DNA of 64,000 bases from Alteromonas lipotrueae (GTDB lineage: Bacteria > Pseudomonadota > Gammaproteobacteria > Enterobacterales > Alteromonadaceae): contig NZ_JAESDI010000012.1 of NCBI RefSeq assembly GCF_019249215.1, forward strand, positions 62,001-126,000. Reading direction: 5' to 3'. The position numbers were made by a program, and so were the translations under genes. Below, piece after piece: positions 56,933-64,000 of the stretch; position 1 is the stretch's first letter; every line of letters starts with the position of its first letter. The notes beneath the pieces are model-generated. The model had not been told where the DNA came from and did no database searches. It saw only the letters and a program-made list of their open reading frames with translations.

Positions 56933-58012
56933 TCAACTTGTCTCTGGTTTTCTCTGCTTTTGTGCTAGTTCTGCTTCCACAATAGCGAGTCGTTCTTCAA
57001 TTGCTTGACGAGACTCTACCATTTCATTGGCAAGCTCAGCCAACGATTTGAACTCAGCAAAACCGAGTTTCCTCGGATCCATTCGCTGATATTGGCGCTT
57101 ACACCGATAAAAGAACATAACGAAATTAGAAAAAGCGCGGTGAAATGTGGCAAAGCTCTTCACTAGGATTAAAATTAAAAGCACTGACGTGAGCACCGCA
57201 ATACTAATACTGTATATTTTTACTTTTTGCTCTTGGTTTTCAATAATAGGCTGTAAAGCTTTGTCGATTAACGTGAGCTGTTGTTCCACACTATGCGCTT
57301 GTCGCCGAAAGCGTCCCACCAATCCTTCATTATGAGTAAGACCTAATGTTTGATGGGCAACAGCAAGTGCCCCCACTGCTTCTTTATATAAGCCAAGTAA
57401 TTCGTTTACCTGTTCAGATTTGCCCGCACTACGCGCTTGCGCCAGCCGCTCTATACTCTGAACGGCAAGGGTAGCGTAATACTTATTGCGGGTTAACCGA
57501 AAATCGCGAATGGCCAACCTTGCGCTGTCAAGTTGAATGAGCGCATTAGATCCAACGTCGAAATACGACTGACTGAGCAATGCGCCCTCAGTCTCTATCA
57601 TTTCCCCTAACAAACCAGATGTTGGTGTCAGCCCTATTTCGGTTTGTAACGTAACCACTTGTTGGAAAAGTTGTTGGTATTCATGTACTCCCTCGGCTAA
57701 GTTTCCTAACTGCGACGTAGGCATATCATAATCGCTAATTAATGGCGTAAGCTGGTTAAGCCGAGTGCTAAAACTCTCAGAACGCTCGATAAATAACTGA
57801 AAGTACTCCTGCTGATGGCGCATCAGAAAGTCTTTTTCATGCCGGCGCATCTGCAATAAATCTTGCCCCATACGAAGCAATAAGTCCCGCTGCTGATTTA
57901 ATTCAATGAGCCTCTGCGTAAAATAATGCTGACTGACCACCAGCATGCCCATGCCAACAACACAAATCAGTGTCATTAGAACAAGCCTAGATTTTATAGA
58001 GTCAAACTTCAT
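56933..58012 (-). CDS. Orphan HBM-type membrane sensor without output domain
   Basis: 359 aa from ATG 58012 (AGGAG upstream, long spacing). An N-terminal helix (about residues 8-28) is followed by a long helical periplasmic region with LLQMRRHEKDFLMRHQQEY, the hallmark of helical bimodular (HBM) ligand-binding domains in chemoreceptors and kinases. A second helix (IYSISIAVLTSVLLILILV, near 270-288) leads to about 70 cytoplasmic residues, ending in a coiled coil. There is no methyl-accepting, kinase or GGDEF domain. It may signal through a separate partner or be a truncated receptor. Confidence 0.78.
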   Translation of the reverse strand: MKFDSIKSRLVLMTLICVVGMGMLVVSQHYFTQRLIELNQQRDLLLRMGQDLLQMRRHEKDFLMRHQQEYFQLFIERSESFSTRLNQLTPLISDYDMPTSQLGNLAEGVHEYQQLFQQVVTLQTEIGLTPTSGLLGEMIETEGALLSQSYFDVGSNALIQLDSARLAIRDFRLTRNKYYATLAVQSIERLAQARSAGKSEQVNELLGLYKEAVGALAVAHQTLGLTHNEGLVGRFRRQAHSVEQQLTLIDKALQPIIENQEQKVKIYSISIAVLTSVLLILILVKSFATFHRAFSNFVMFFYRCKRQYQRMDPRKLGFAEFKSLAELANEMVESRQAIEERLAIVEAELAQKQRKPETS

Positions 58013-58089
58013 TCTTGGTATGTCTCCTAGAAAATGTTGTCTATTAACGCCAGGGCGTATCAAAAGCGAGCACGTGTATTGAAGATAGC

Positions 58090-58230
58090 CTAAAACCTGC
58101 CATTTAGAGCAACCGCTATACCCGCATCTACACCGGCACTGTTATTGGTACTTCCTCCCGTATATGCACTCTCCAAGTACGCAGTAACAGGAGTCAATAT
58201 CAATGCTCGCTGACATATAGGGTGAAACCC
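58090..58230 (-). pseudogene. Remnant of an outer-membrane protein C-terminus
   Basis: On the minus strand the frame reads ALILTPVTAYLESAYTGGST and ends GVDAGIAVALNGRF-stop: alternating strand pattern and a terminal Phe, as in outer-membrane barrels. It has an in-frame stop at 58233 and no start or upstream part; the neighbouring DNA belongs to the plus-strand subtilase. It is best read as a leftover after deletion. The rest of the 58013-58357 gap holds only short unrelated stretches. Confidence 0.45.
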
Positions 58231-58357
58231 CTATGTTCGAACAAAAAACAAACCGACATTATAAGGGCGTACCTTGCTGCAAAGGATACCTGAAGAAGAT
58301 GACAGTCTTAAAACGGGATTATCTACACAAAAATGCAGTCTCATTTTGGAGAGAATA

Positions 58358-60838
58358 ATGAAAAAGTTTGCCCTATCTACCTTAGCTGCGGCCATGCTCG
58401 CAAGCCCAGCGGCTCACACGTTAGCTGATGCCTACATTGGCGCTCAGCTTACCGAAACACTCACCACTCTTGATGCAACAGACTCACTTATGGCGGTCGT
58501 GACTTACGATCAGCTAGACCCGCTAGCCGAATCTCAATTACAACAACTCTTAAATCTCGGCATTTCAGAGGGGGTTCAATTCAAATCATTGCCAATCGTT
58601 GGTGTTATCGCCACGAAGGCACAGATAGATGCCATTGCAAAAATTGACGGCGTTCGCTCTGTATTTGCGAACCGTAAAATGAAGTTATATAACGCAGATG
58701 CTCGTGAAATTACGGGTGTTGCAGACCTTCAGAGCGATGGATTTATTCAGCGCAACGGTATGGAATTTACTGGTAAAGGCTCTACCGTAATGGTGATAGA
58801 CTCGGGTATTGATGCCTCTCACCAAGATCACTTTTTCGGTGATACCGTAGTAGAAAATGTACAAGCCCTTACCCATGCTTCTGCAATTGGCATTACCGGT
58901 GTGACTGATGGCTTCACCTTGAAAGGCCAAGTAAATACCGACCTTAACTCAGGTCACGGAACGCATGTGGCAGGTACTATTGCGGGTAGCGGCAACATGT
59001 CCGATGGCAAATATATAGGCGCCGCGCCTGACGCTGATTTAATTGGGTATGGTTCCGGTGGGGCTGTTCTTTTACTAGATACCATTGGCGGTTTCGACTT
59101 CGCCATTAGTAATGTTTACAGCTACAACAACCCAATCAAAGTCATTAGTAACTCTTGGGGCTCAAGCGGTAAGTACGAGCCATTAGGGCCAGTGTCTTTA
59201 GCTACTTACAAGGCTCACAAGCTAGGTATGATAAGCGTTTTTGCTGCTGGTAACGATGGTCCAGGTGAAGATTCACATAATCCCTATGCGCAAATTCCAT
59301 GGGGCATATCGGTAGGTGCAGGTGACAAATTTGGCGGCTTGGCAGACTTTTCTTCACGGGGATTAAACAGTGAGTCTGGTGATTTCACTATGCCTGATGG
59401 CACCGAGTGGACTTATAACAACGAAGTTTCCGTCGTCGCCCCAGGTGTAGATATTGTTTCTACCCGAGCAACAACGAATTTAGCGGCGAATGGTGGCGAA
59501 GCAGATATTGATGCCATTGAAGCACAGAATCTGCCGTTCTATACCATGATTTCAGGCACTTCGATGGCAACCCCTCACGTGTCAGGCATCATTGCACTCT
59601 TGCTAGAAGCAAACCCATCTTTAGATAACACCTCAATCAAACAAATTTTGCAAGAAACAGCTACCAATATGCCAGGTTACGAGCGTTGGGAGGTAGGAGC
59701 GGGCTACGTTAATGCTCGCTCTGCAGTAGCTGCTGCACTCGACTATGATATGTCTCACAGCATAACTGTAAACAACTTGCCGTCGAAAACCTTCAAGGCC
59801 AACGCATTGGTATCAACCAGTGAGCGTACAGAAGTGTTCGACTTGTTCTACGCACCAGTGGGAGAGCCTGAAGTAAAGACCTTTGAGGTAGGCGAAAGCG
59901 AAGTGCTCGTTAAGGCCTCGGCAAGCACCCTCGCCAATTTAACTAAACTGGTATTAGTCGCGCCCGATGGTACCGAGTACTTTGGAAACTTAACCACACC
60001 AGTATTGAGCACTACAATGCGTGTTTCAGCTCCAGCAATGCCGGGCACCTGGGGAATCTATGTCTACGGTTTAACATCTCTTTCAGGTGTTCAAGCGGAC
60101 CCTCTAGGTATCACCAATGGCCCAGGCGTTCCTGAAACGTTTGATGTGACTGTTTCGTTCGAAGAAAGCGGTGGTTATGAAGGGATTGATGATATTGAAG
60201 GCCATGCACAACAAAACGCGATTGAATTTGCGATTAGTGAGCGCTTAATGGATGCCCTTAACAACCGAGGCTTTTATCCAAATGCGGGCTTAAAACGCAA
60301 AGATTTTGCCCGCTATGCTGTAATGGGCGGCGCAGTAAGACAATACCGTGACCTATTAAACGAAGACGTCCCTAACATTGGTGCCGTTCCAGGTTTTGAT
60401 AAAGCATTTGTTGAGTCGGTTATGGTGAGTGGCGGCGCATTAAAAGATAACTTACGCAACCAATCACCCGTACTTTATAGCGAAGACGGCAGCGCCAACC
60501 CGTTTGGGGTAATGAGTAAGTTAGATACGGCTTATGCTATGGTGCAAATGCTAGGATTAGAGTCGGTTGCCACCAGTTTCGACCCTGATGCCGACATTAT
60601 TGTCGATTACAGCGGTGAACAAATCGTTCTCGCCGATCAAGACCAAATTCCAGCGGAGTTAAAAGGCTACGTCCAATTGGCTATCACGATGTCGCTAATT
60701 AATGTCTCTTTTGGTACTGAACAGGCCCCTTTTAGTGTTACCCCAACGCTGACAGCAAGTTTTGACCCTGAGACGACTGTAACGCGGGCGCACTACGCTG
60801 TACTTTCATCAAGATTGTTTACCCAATATTATGAGTGA
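58358..60838 (+). CDS. Secreted subtilase (S8 serine protease)
   Basis: 826 aa from ATG 58358 with GGAGAG just upstream; the longer frame lacks a signal peptide start. The signal peptide ends about residue 25 (HTLADA). A propeptide-like part (about 30-120) precedes the catalytic domain with Asp in VMVIDSGID (D148), His in SGHGTHVAGTIAG (H200) and Ser in ISGTSMATPHVSG (S402). After about residue 460 come a beta-rich pre-peptidase-like region and a C-terminal segment with RKDFARYAVMGGAVRQY, loosely like an S-layer-homology repeat. Possible extracellular peptide scavenger. The next gene follows 93 bases later. Confidence 0.93.
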   Translation: MKKFALSTLAAAMLASPAAHTLADAYIGAQLTETLTTLDATDSLMAVVTYDQLDPLAESQLQQLLNLGISEGVQFKSLPIVGVIATKAQIDAIAKIDGVRSVFANRKMKLYNADAREITGVADLQSDGFIQRNGMEFTGKGSTVMVIDSGIDASHQDHFFGDTVVENVQALTHASAIGITGVTDGFTLKGQVNTDLNSGHGTHVAGTIAGSGNMSDGKYIGAAPDADLIGYGSGGAVLLLDTIGGFDFAISNVYSYNNPIKVISNSWGSSGKYEPLGPVSLATYKAHKLGMISVFAAGNDGPGEDSHNPYAQIPWGISVGAGDKFGGLADFSSRGLNSESGDFTMPDGTEWTYNNEVSVVAPGVDIVSTRATTNLAANGGEADIDAIEAQNLPFYTMISGTSMATPHVSGIIALLLEANPSLDNTSIKQILQETATNMPGYERWEVGAGYVNARSAVAAALDYDMSHSITVNNLPSKTFKANALVSTSERTEVFDLFYAPVGEPEVKTFEVGESEVLVKASASTLANLTKLVLVAPDGTEYFGNLTTPVLSTTMRVSAPAMPGTWGIYVYGLTSLSGVQADPLGITNGPGVPETFDVTVSFEESGGYEGIDDIEGHAQQNAIEFAISERLMDALNNRGFYPNAGLKRKDFARYAVMGGAVRQYRDLLNEDVPNIGAVPGFDKAFVESVMVSGGALKDNLRNQSPVLYSEDGSANPFGVMSKLDTAYAMVQMLGLESVATSFDPDADIIVDYSGEQIVLADQDQIPAELKGYVQLAITMSLINVSFGTEQAPFSVTPTLTASFDPETTVTRAHYAVLSSRLFTQYYE

Positions 60839-60857
60839 TAACAGCTAAATGAGAAAC

Positions 60858-60887
60858 GGAGCCGTTATAGTAGTTGATAACGGCTCC
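60858..60887 (+). terminator. Hairpin after the subtilase gene
   Basis: GGAGCCGTTA/TAACGGCTCC is a perfect 10-base stem with a 10-base loop, 20 bases past the stop. The U-tract (TTTTT) is 15 bases further on, so it may attenuate rather than end transcription. Confidence 0.55.
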
Positions 60888-60931
60888 AATTCGGGTTACT
60901 TTTTGAACAAGGTTTAATAGAGATTGGTATT

Positions 60932-61774
60932 ATGAAGATATCTCAAATGAAGTTTAAGCTCTTAATCAGCGTTGCTACCCTTGCGGTAATGATGTTTTCT
61001 GCCGCCCAAGCTCAAGTCGTTCTACCCAATTTACTTACAGTCGATAACAACCGCATTCAAGCAAAATTATCACTAACTACAGCGATTGAAGTAGACCTTA
61101 CCATCGAGTTTGAAAATAGTATTGGCCTTCATGCTAGTAACTTTGACATTACGGCCGAGCTTCTCGACCCTAGTGACTTATTAATTACCGACCGCCTACC
61201 ATCATTATTAACTAGCGCGACATCGGGCTTTCCGGTATTGGTATCAATATCACCAAAAGCAAATTCGGGTTTTGGTTTTGAAGGCGTTGCCATGGTAGAG
61301 CTTTATACCAAAGCGCTTCATTACGTCCCTACCACTCCATTTCGGCTCTTTACCTCTCACGCAGATGGCACTTTTGAAGATATCACCACACTGACATCTT
61401 CCGGTAGCCTTCGCGCAAGAGGCAGCACGGGCCAATTCTCTGACTTCATTATTCTGCTTGATACGCGCGCGCCAAGTGCAGTCATTAGCGATAAAGTCAG
61501 TAATATCAGCCAAACCGTCAATAACAATAGAAGCGATATCTCTTTGGTACTTCAAGGAGCACTAGATAGCGGAATTAACGACATTCAAAATGCATTAGCA
61601 ATAAATGATGATGCCGCTGCATTAACTGCAGTGGACAGCCTAATTTCGGTTGTTGATAATGCCTCTGGTAGTGAGATTCCTGATGTATGGCTTGCCAACG
61701 GTAGTGTGGTAAACGCAAAAGGGATATTGCTTACACAAATGCAAACCCTTCGTTTCAGTTTACGTACACTGTAA
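60932..61774 (+). CDS. Secreted protein of unknown function
   Basis: 280 aa. A signal peptide ends AQAQ (about residue 28). The first 180 residues look beta-rich (LSLTTAIEVDLTIEFENSIG, GFGFEGVAMVELYTKALHYV), and the last 90 are helical with VSNISQTVNNNRSDISLVLQ and LTAVDSLISVVDNASG. No domain I can name; no catalytic motif is visible. It lies between a secreted protease and an FHA-GAF gene, with 25 bases to the latter, so it may be co-expressed with both. Confidence 0.65.
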   Translation: MKISQMKFKLLISVATLAVMMFSAAQAQVVLPNLLTVDNNRIQAKLSLTTAIEVDLTIEFENSIGLHASNFDITAELLDPSDLLITDRLPSLLTSATSGFPVLVSISPKANSGFGFEGVAMVELYTKALHYVPTTPFRLFTSHADGTFEDITTLTSSGSLRARGSTGQFSDFIILLDTRAPSAVISDKVSNISQTVNNNRSDISLVLQGALDSGINDIQNALAINDDAAALTAVDSLISVVDNASGSEIPDVWLANGSVVNAKGILLTQMQTLRFSLRTL

Positions 61775-61799
61775 ATCGCGAGTTATACGGAGCCTTGTT

Positions 61800-62627
61800 A
61801 TGCCATTGCAAATTGCAGTATCTCAGCCTAATGGCAGCGTAGCAGAGCACGTACTTTTTGAGGGTAGACAGTATCGAATAGGTCGGGCGCAAAATGCTGA
61901 CATTATTATTGCGCATCCTCAAATCTCTCGCTTGCATGCCGAATTACAGGCCACTAACGACAGTTTATGGCAATTAAATGATACCAGTTCAACAGGTTGC
62001 TTCAGTGGCGGTGTGCCCGTTAAAAATATTGCGATTAATAAACCTCAGCATTTATTTTTCGGCCCAATATCATGCAAACTTACACCGGTTGAGCATAGCA
62101 AAGTTATTCAGTTAGATAGTCAACGCGTATGGCGAGAGCGACAACTAAAGCGTTATCAAAACCAACTTCAAAACTGTAATGACAGTAGCGCACTAATTCA
62201 TTTAGCTCGAGAATGTTTAATTCAGTCGTTAGCTTGCGAGCGCGCCTCACTCATCTTATTTGATGAGGAAAATAAAGCATTGTTTGGTTTGGGTCACGAG
62301 CCATGGATGAATTCGGAGAACTTCACCGGTAGCCGCACTATTATTCGACGTACGATGGAAACAAACGCGGTGCTGGCGGTAGGCAATATTGTTGCCGACA
62401 ACTCTCTTAACGCTCAACAAAGTATTATTCGCAATGGCATTCAGGCCGCTATCAGTGTTCCCGTTTGCATAGACGGTAAACCAGTAGGGGTTTTATACGC
62501 CGATTCCCTTGTGGGGAGACGCTATTTCACCGAAACTGACATCGAGTTTGCCAGGTCTCTCGCTAATTTATTGTCTCTTCGTTTGTTATTCCACGCCATA
62601 GAGCATAAACTTTCTCTAATTAATTAG
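61800..62627 (+). CDS. FHA-GAF domain protein
   Basis: 275 aa, cytoplasmic. The FHA domain (about residues 1-95) has RIGRAQNADIIIAHPQISRLHAEL, DTSSTGCFSGG and the expected phospho-Thr-binding Arg, Ser and His. From about 120 a GAF domain follows (RECLIQSLACERASLILFDEEN, AISVPVCIDGKPVGVLYADS). GGAG precedes the ATG. It lies 82 bases before a Ser/Thr kinase gene, so it is the likely phospho-reader of that kinase. Confidence 0.88.
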   Translation: MPLQIAVSQPNGSVAEHVLFEGRQYRIGRAQNADIIIAHPQISRLHAELQATNDSLWQLNDTSSTGCFSGGVPVKNIAINKPQHLFFGPISCKLTPVEHSKVIQLDSQRVWRERQLKRYQNQLQNCNDSSALIHLARECLIQSLACERASLILFDEENKALFGLGHEPWMNSENFTGSRTIIRRTMETNAVLAVGNIVADNSLNAQQSIIRNGIQAAISVPVCIDGKPVGVLYADSLVGRRYFTETDIEFARSLANLLSLRLLFHAIEHKLSLIN

Positions 62628-62709
62628 AATAATATTGGTTTCACTCGTTGCGATATGCCCAGCAAAGCGCGCGAGATGAAGCCTATGCTGTAGTAATTGT
62701 AGTGTGGAG

Positions 62710-64000
62710 ATGCGTTTGACTGGGCCGGGGAATATACCTTCAACGCCAGAACATTTTCAAACTGAGGCTTTGTCATCAGGGCCTAGACTTGCCTCCGGAA
62801 CCATACTTTCTGATAGGTTTCGTATTATTCAACAGTTAGGGGCAGGCACTCAGGCCAGTGTTTATGCCGCCAAAGACGAGTTACTTGCGGTTGATGTAGC
62901 ACTGAAACTCATCCCTGGCGCCGCAACTGATCCAGCCAGTATGCAGGTACTTCGCAATGAAGTTGTTATTGCTCGACAACTTCAACACCCTAATATTATT
63001 CGTGTTCACGATGTATTTGCTGACGAGTATTACGCCTTTTTCACTATGGAGTACATAGAAGGTGAGCCATTATTCGAGCGCCTTCAACGCCCTATTTCTC
63101 GCACCACATATCAAAAATGGTCGCACCAATTACTTGATGCTATTGCCACCTGTCAAAGCGTAGATATTAAACACGGTGATATAAAACCCGACAATATCCT
63201 TATTGATTCGAATGATAACTTATTACTCATTGATTTCGGCATAGGCCAATCGGAACAAAATGGTGAGCAAACGAGTGGCCATTTACAGTACTCGGCTCCA
63301 GAAGTGATTCACTCGGGAACGGCAGGTGAATTTTCAGATACCTACAGTGCCGGTAAAGTGCTTAAGGATATGCTCGGTTGTGTGGCGTTATCATCATTTT
63401 CGTTATCTGACACTGTGTGGCTTAGAAAGCAAACTCAGTTTATTCGTAACCTTACCCATCAAATTCCAGAAAAACGCCCCACCCTAACACAAGCGCTGAA
63501 CCACGCTAACACGCCCGCTTCATCGTCAAAATTCGTAGCCGTGTTCATCATTTTTATACTTGTGTTAGCAACGATTGCAATTACCTTTATGGTGAATAAA
63601 ACAAAATCTAATCAGGATGGGTTCGGCAGTAAAACCTTACAACTCGCTATAATTCACGATAACAACTATCCACTATTAGGCACCATTAGTGACTTACTTC
63701 GCTACCCTCTTTCAACCCACCCTGATGTTGCTTTGGTCAGCGAAAACGAAAGCACTACGATAATTGGAAATTTAGCACTGTCCCCTATGGATAATGACAA
63801 TGATAGAGTGGATTTCAGTGCAATCCTTGGTACCGATAGTCTGTTGTTACTTGATGCAACTCCCACTAGCAGTCAGTCTTACTTACTTCACGCCAGCGTA
63901 CTTAGTATGCCGGCCAATACGCAGATATTTACGGTAAGTCATTCTATTACGACCAGCAGCTTGGCTAACGATTTAGATGCCTTTGCCGACAAGCTCGTTG
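62710..64000 (+). CDS. Membrane Ser/Thr protein kinase, incomplete at the window end
   Basis: 430 codons visible, open at the right edge. A Hanks-type kinase: glycine loop LGAGTQASVYAAKD, Lys in VALKLIP (K66), FTMEYIEGEP, catalytic loop KHGDIKPDN (D157; HGD in place of HRD) and LIDFGIG. The APE motif appears as YSAPEV. A single membrane helix at about 275-296 (FVAVFIIFILVLATIAITFMV) leads to a periplasmic sensor part. ATG 62710 is my best start; GTG 62704 or TTG 62716 are possible. With the FHA-GAF gene it forms a phospho-signalling pair. Confidence 0.9.
   Translation, partial: MRLTGPGNIPSTPEHFQTEALSSGPRLASGTILSDRFRIIQQLGAGTQASVYAAKDELLAVDVALKLIPGAATDPASMQVLRNEVVIARQLQHPNIIRVHDVFADEYYAFFTMEYIEGEPLFERLQRPISRTTYQKWSHQLLDAIATCQSVDIKHGDIKPDNILIDSNDNLLLIDFGIGQSEQNGEQTSGHLQYSAPEVIHSGTAGEFSDTYSAGKVLKDMLGCVALSSFSLSDTVWLRKQTQFIRNLTHQIPEKRPTLTQALNHANTPASSSKFVAVFIIFILVLATIAITFMVNKTKSNQDGFGSKTLQLAIIHDNNYPLLGTISDLLRYPLSTHPDVALVSENESTTIIGNLALSPMDNDNDRVDFSAILGTDSLLLLDATPTSSQSYLLHASVLSMPANTQIFTVSHSITTSSLANDLDAFADKLV

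Noticed and set aside
58274-58357. N-terminal extension of the subtilase from ATG 58274
   Set aside because: The 28 extra residues are charged and precede the signal peptide; the ATG at 58358 has a strong ribosome site.

Overview
The window looks like a stretch of core chromosome from a marine gammaproteobacterium of the Alteromonas type. The evidence is the full Na+-translocating NADH:quinone reductase operon, FabV as enoyl-ACP reductase, large TonB-dependent receptors, a DcaP-type porin, the SSS-domain kinase/LuxR regulator acetate switch, and an FHA/Ser-Thr kinase cluster. The genus is an inference from gene content. No rRNA, tRNA, CRISPR array, prophage or transposase gene was seen. The last gene, a protein kinase, runs off the right edge, and a gene on the minus strand runs off the left edge.

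Layout. 1-9 kb: dinB behind an SOS box, then nqrABCDEF-apbE-nqrM on the minus strand, with a strong terminator placed between nqrF and apbE. 9-19 kb: fabV, an FKBP isomerase, ppc and katG (convergent, one shared terminator), then about 1.1 kb holding a decayed gene and a structured palindromic repeat in two versions, then mdh and argR (divergent, with candidate ARG boxes). 19-29 kb: an AT-rich gap, two TonB-dependent receptors, a DJ-1/PfpI protein, and an unusual pair consisting of a membrane-anchored PhnD-like binding protein and a membrane protein with a cytoplasmic domain. 29-36 kb: udk-nupC (nucleoside salvage), a 2-oxoglutarate/Fe(II) oxygenase, a TPR lipoprotein, a fasciclin protein, a MAPEG protein and a REC-GGDEF diguanylate cyclase.

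36-51 kb is an acetate region. On the minus strand lie a DUF4212 small subunit, an acetate-type SSS permease, a CNMP/CBS/DUF294 protein and a DEDDh exonuclease. The hybrid kinase (CrbS-like) is divergent from them; further on are the LuxR-type regulator (CrbR-like) and acs. A rimK-type operon (ATP-grasp ligase, M14 aspartoacylase-like protein, RimB-type retropepsin, binding protein) sits between kinase and regulator. A palindrome GACYWWRGTC occurs twice in the permease/crbS intergenic region and three times in the acs/porin intergenic region. It is a candidate operator for this two-component system and is the most testable new signal here.

51-64 kb: DcaP-like porin, secreted alpha-amylase, a Na/Pi cotransporter behind a three-unit Pho box, an aldo/keto reductase, an orphan HBM-type sensor without an output domain, a fragment of an outer-membrane protein C-terminus, a secreted subtilase, a secreted unknown protein, an FHA-GAF protein and a membrane Ser/Thr kinase.
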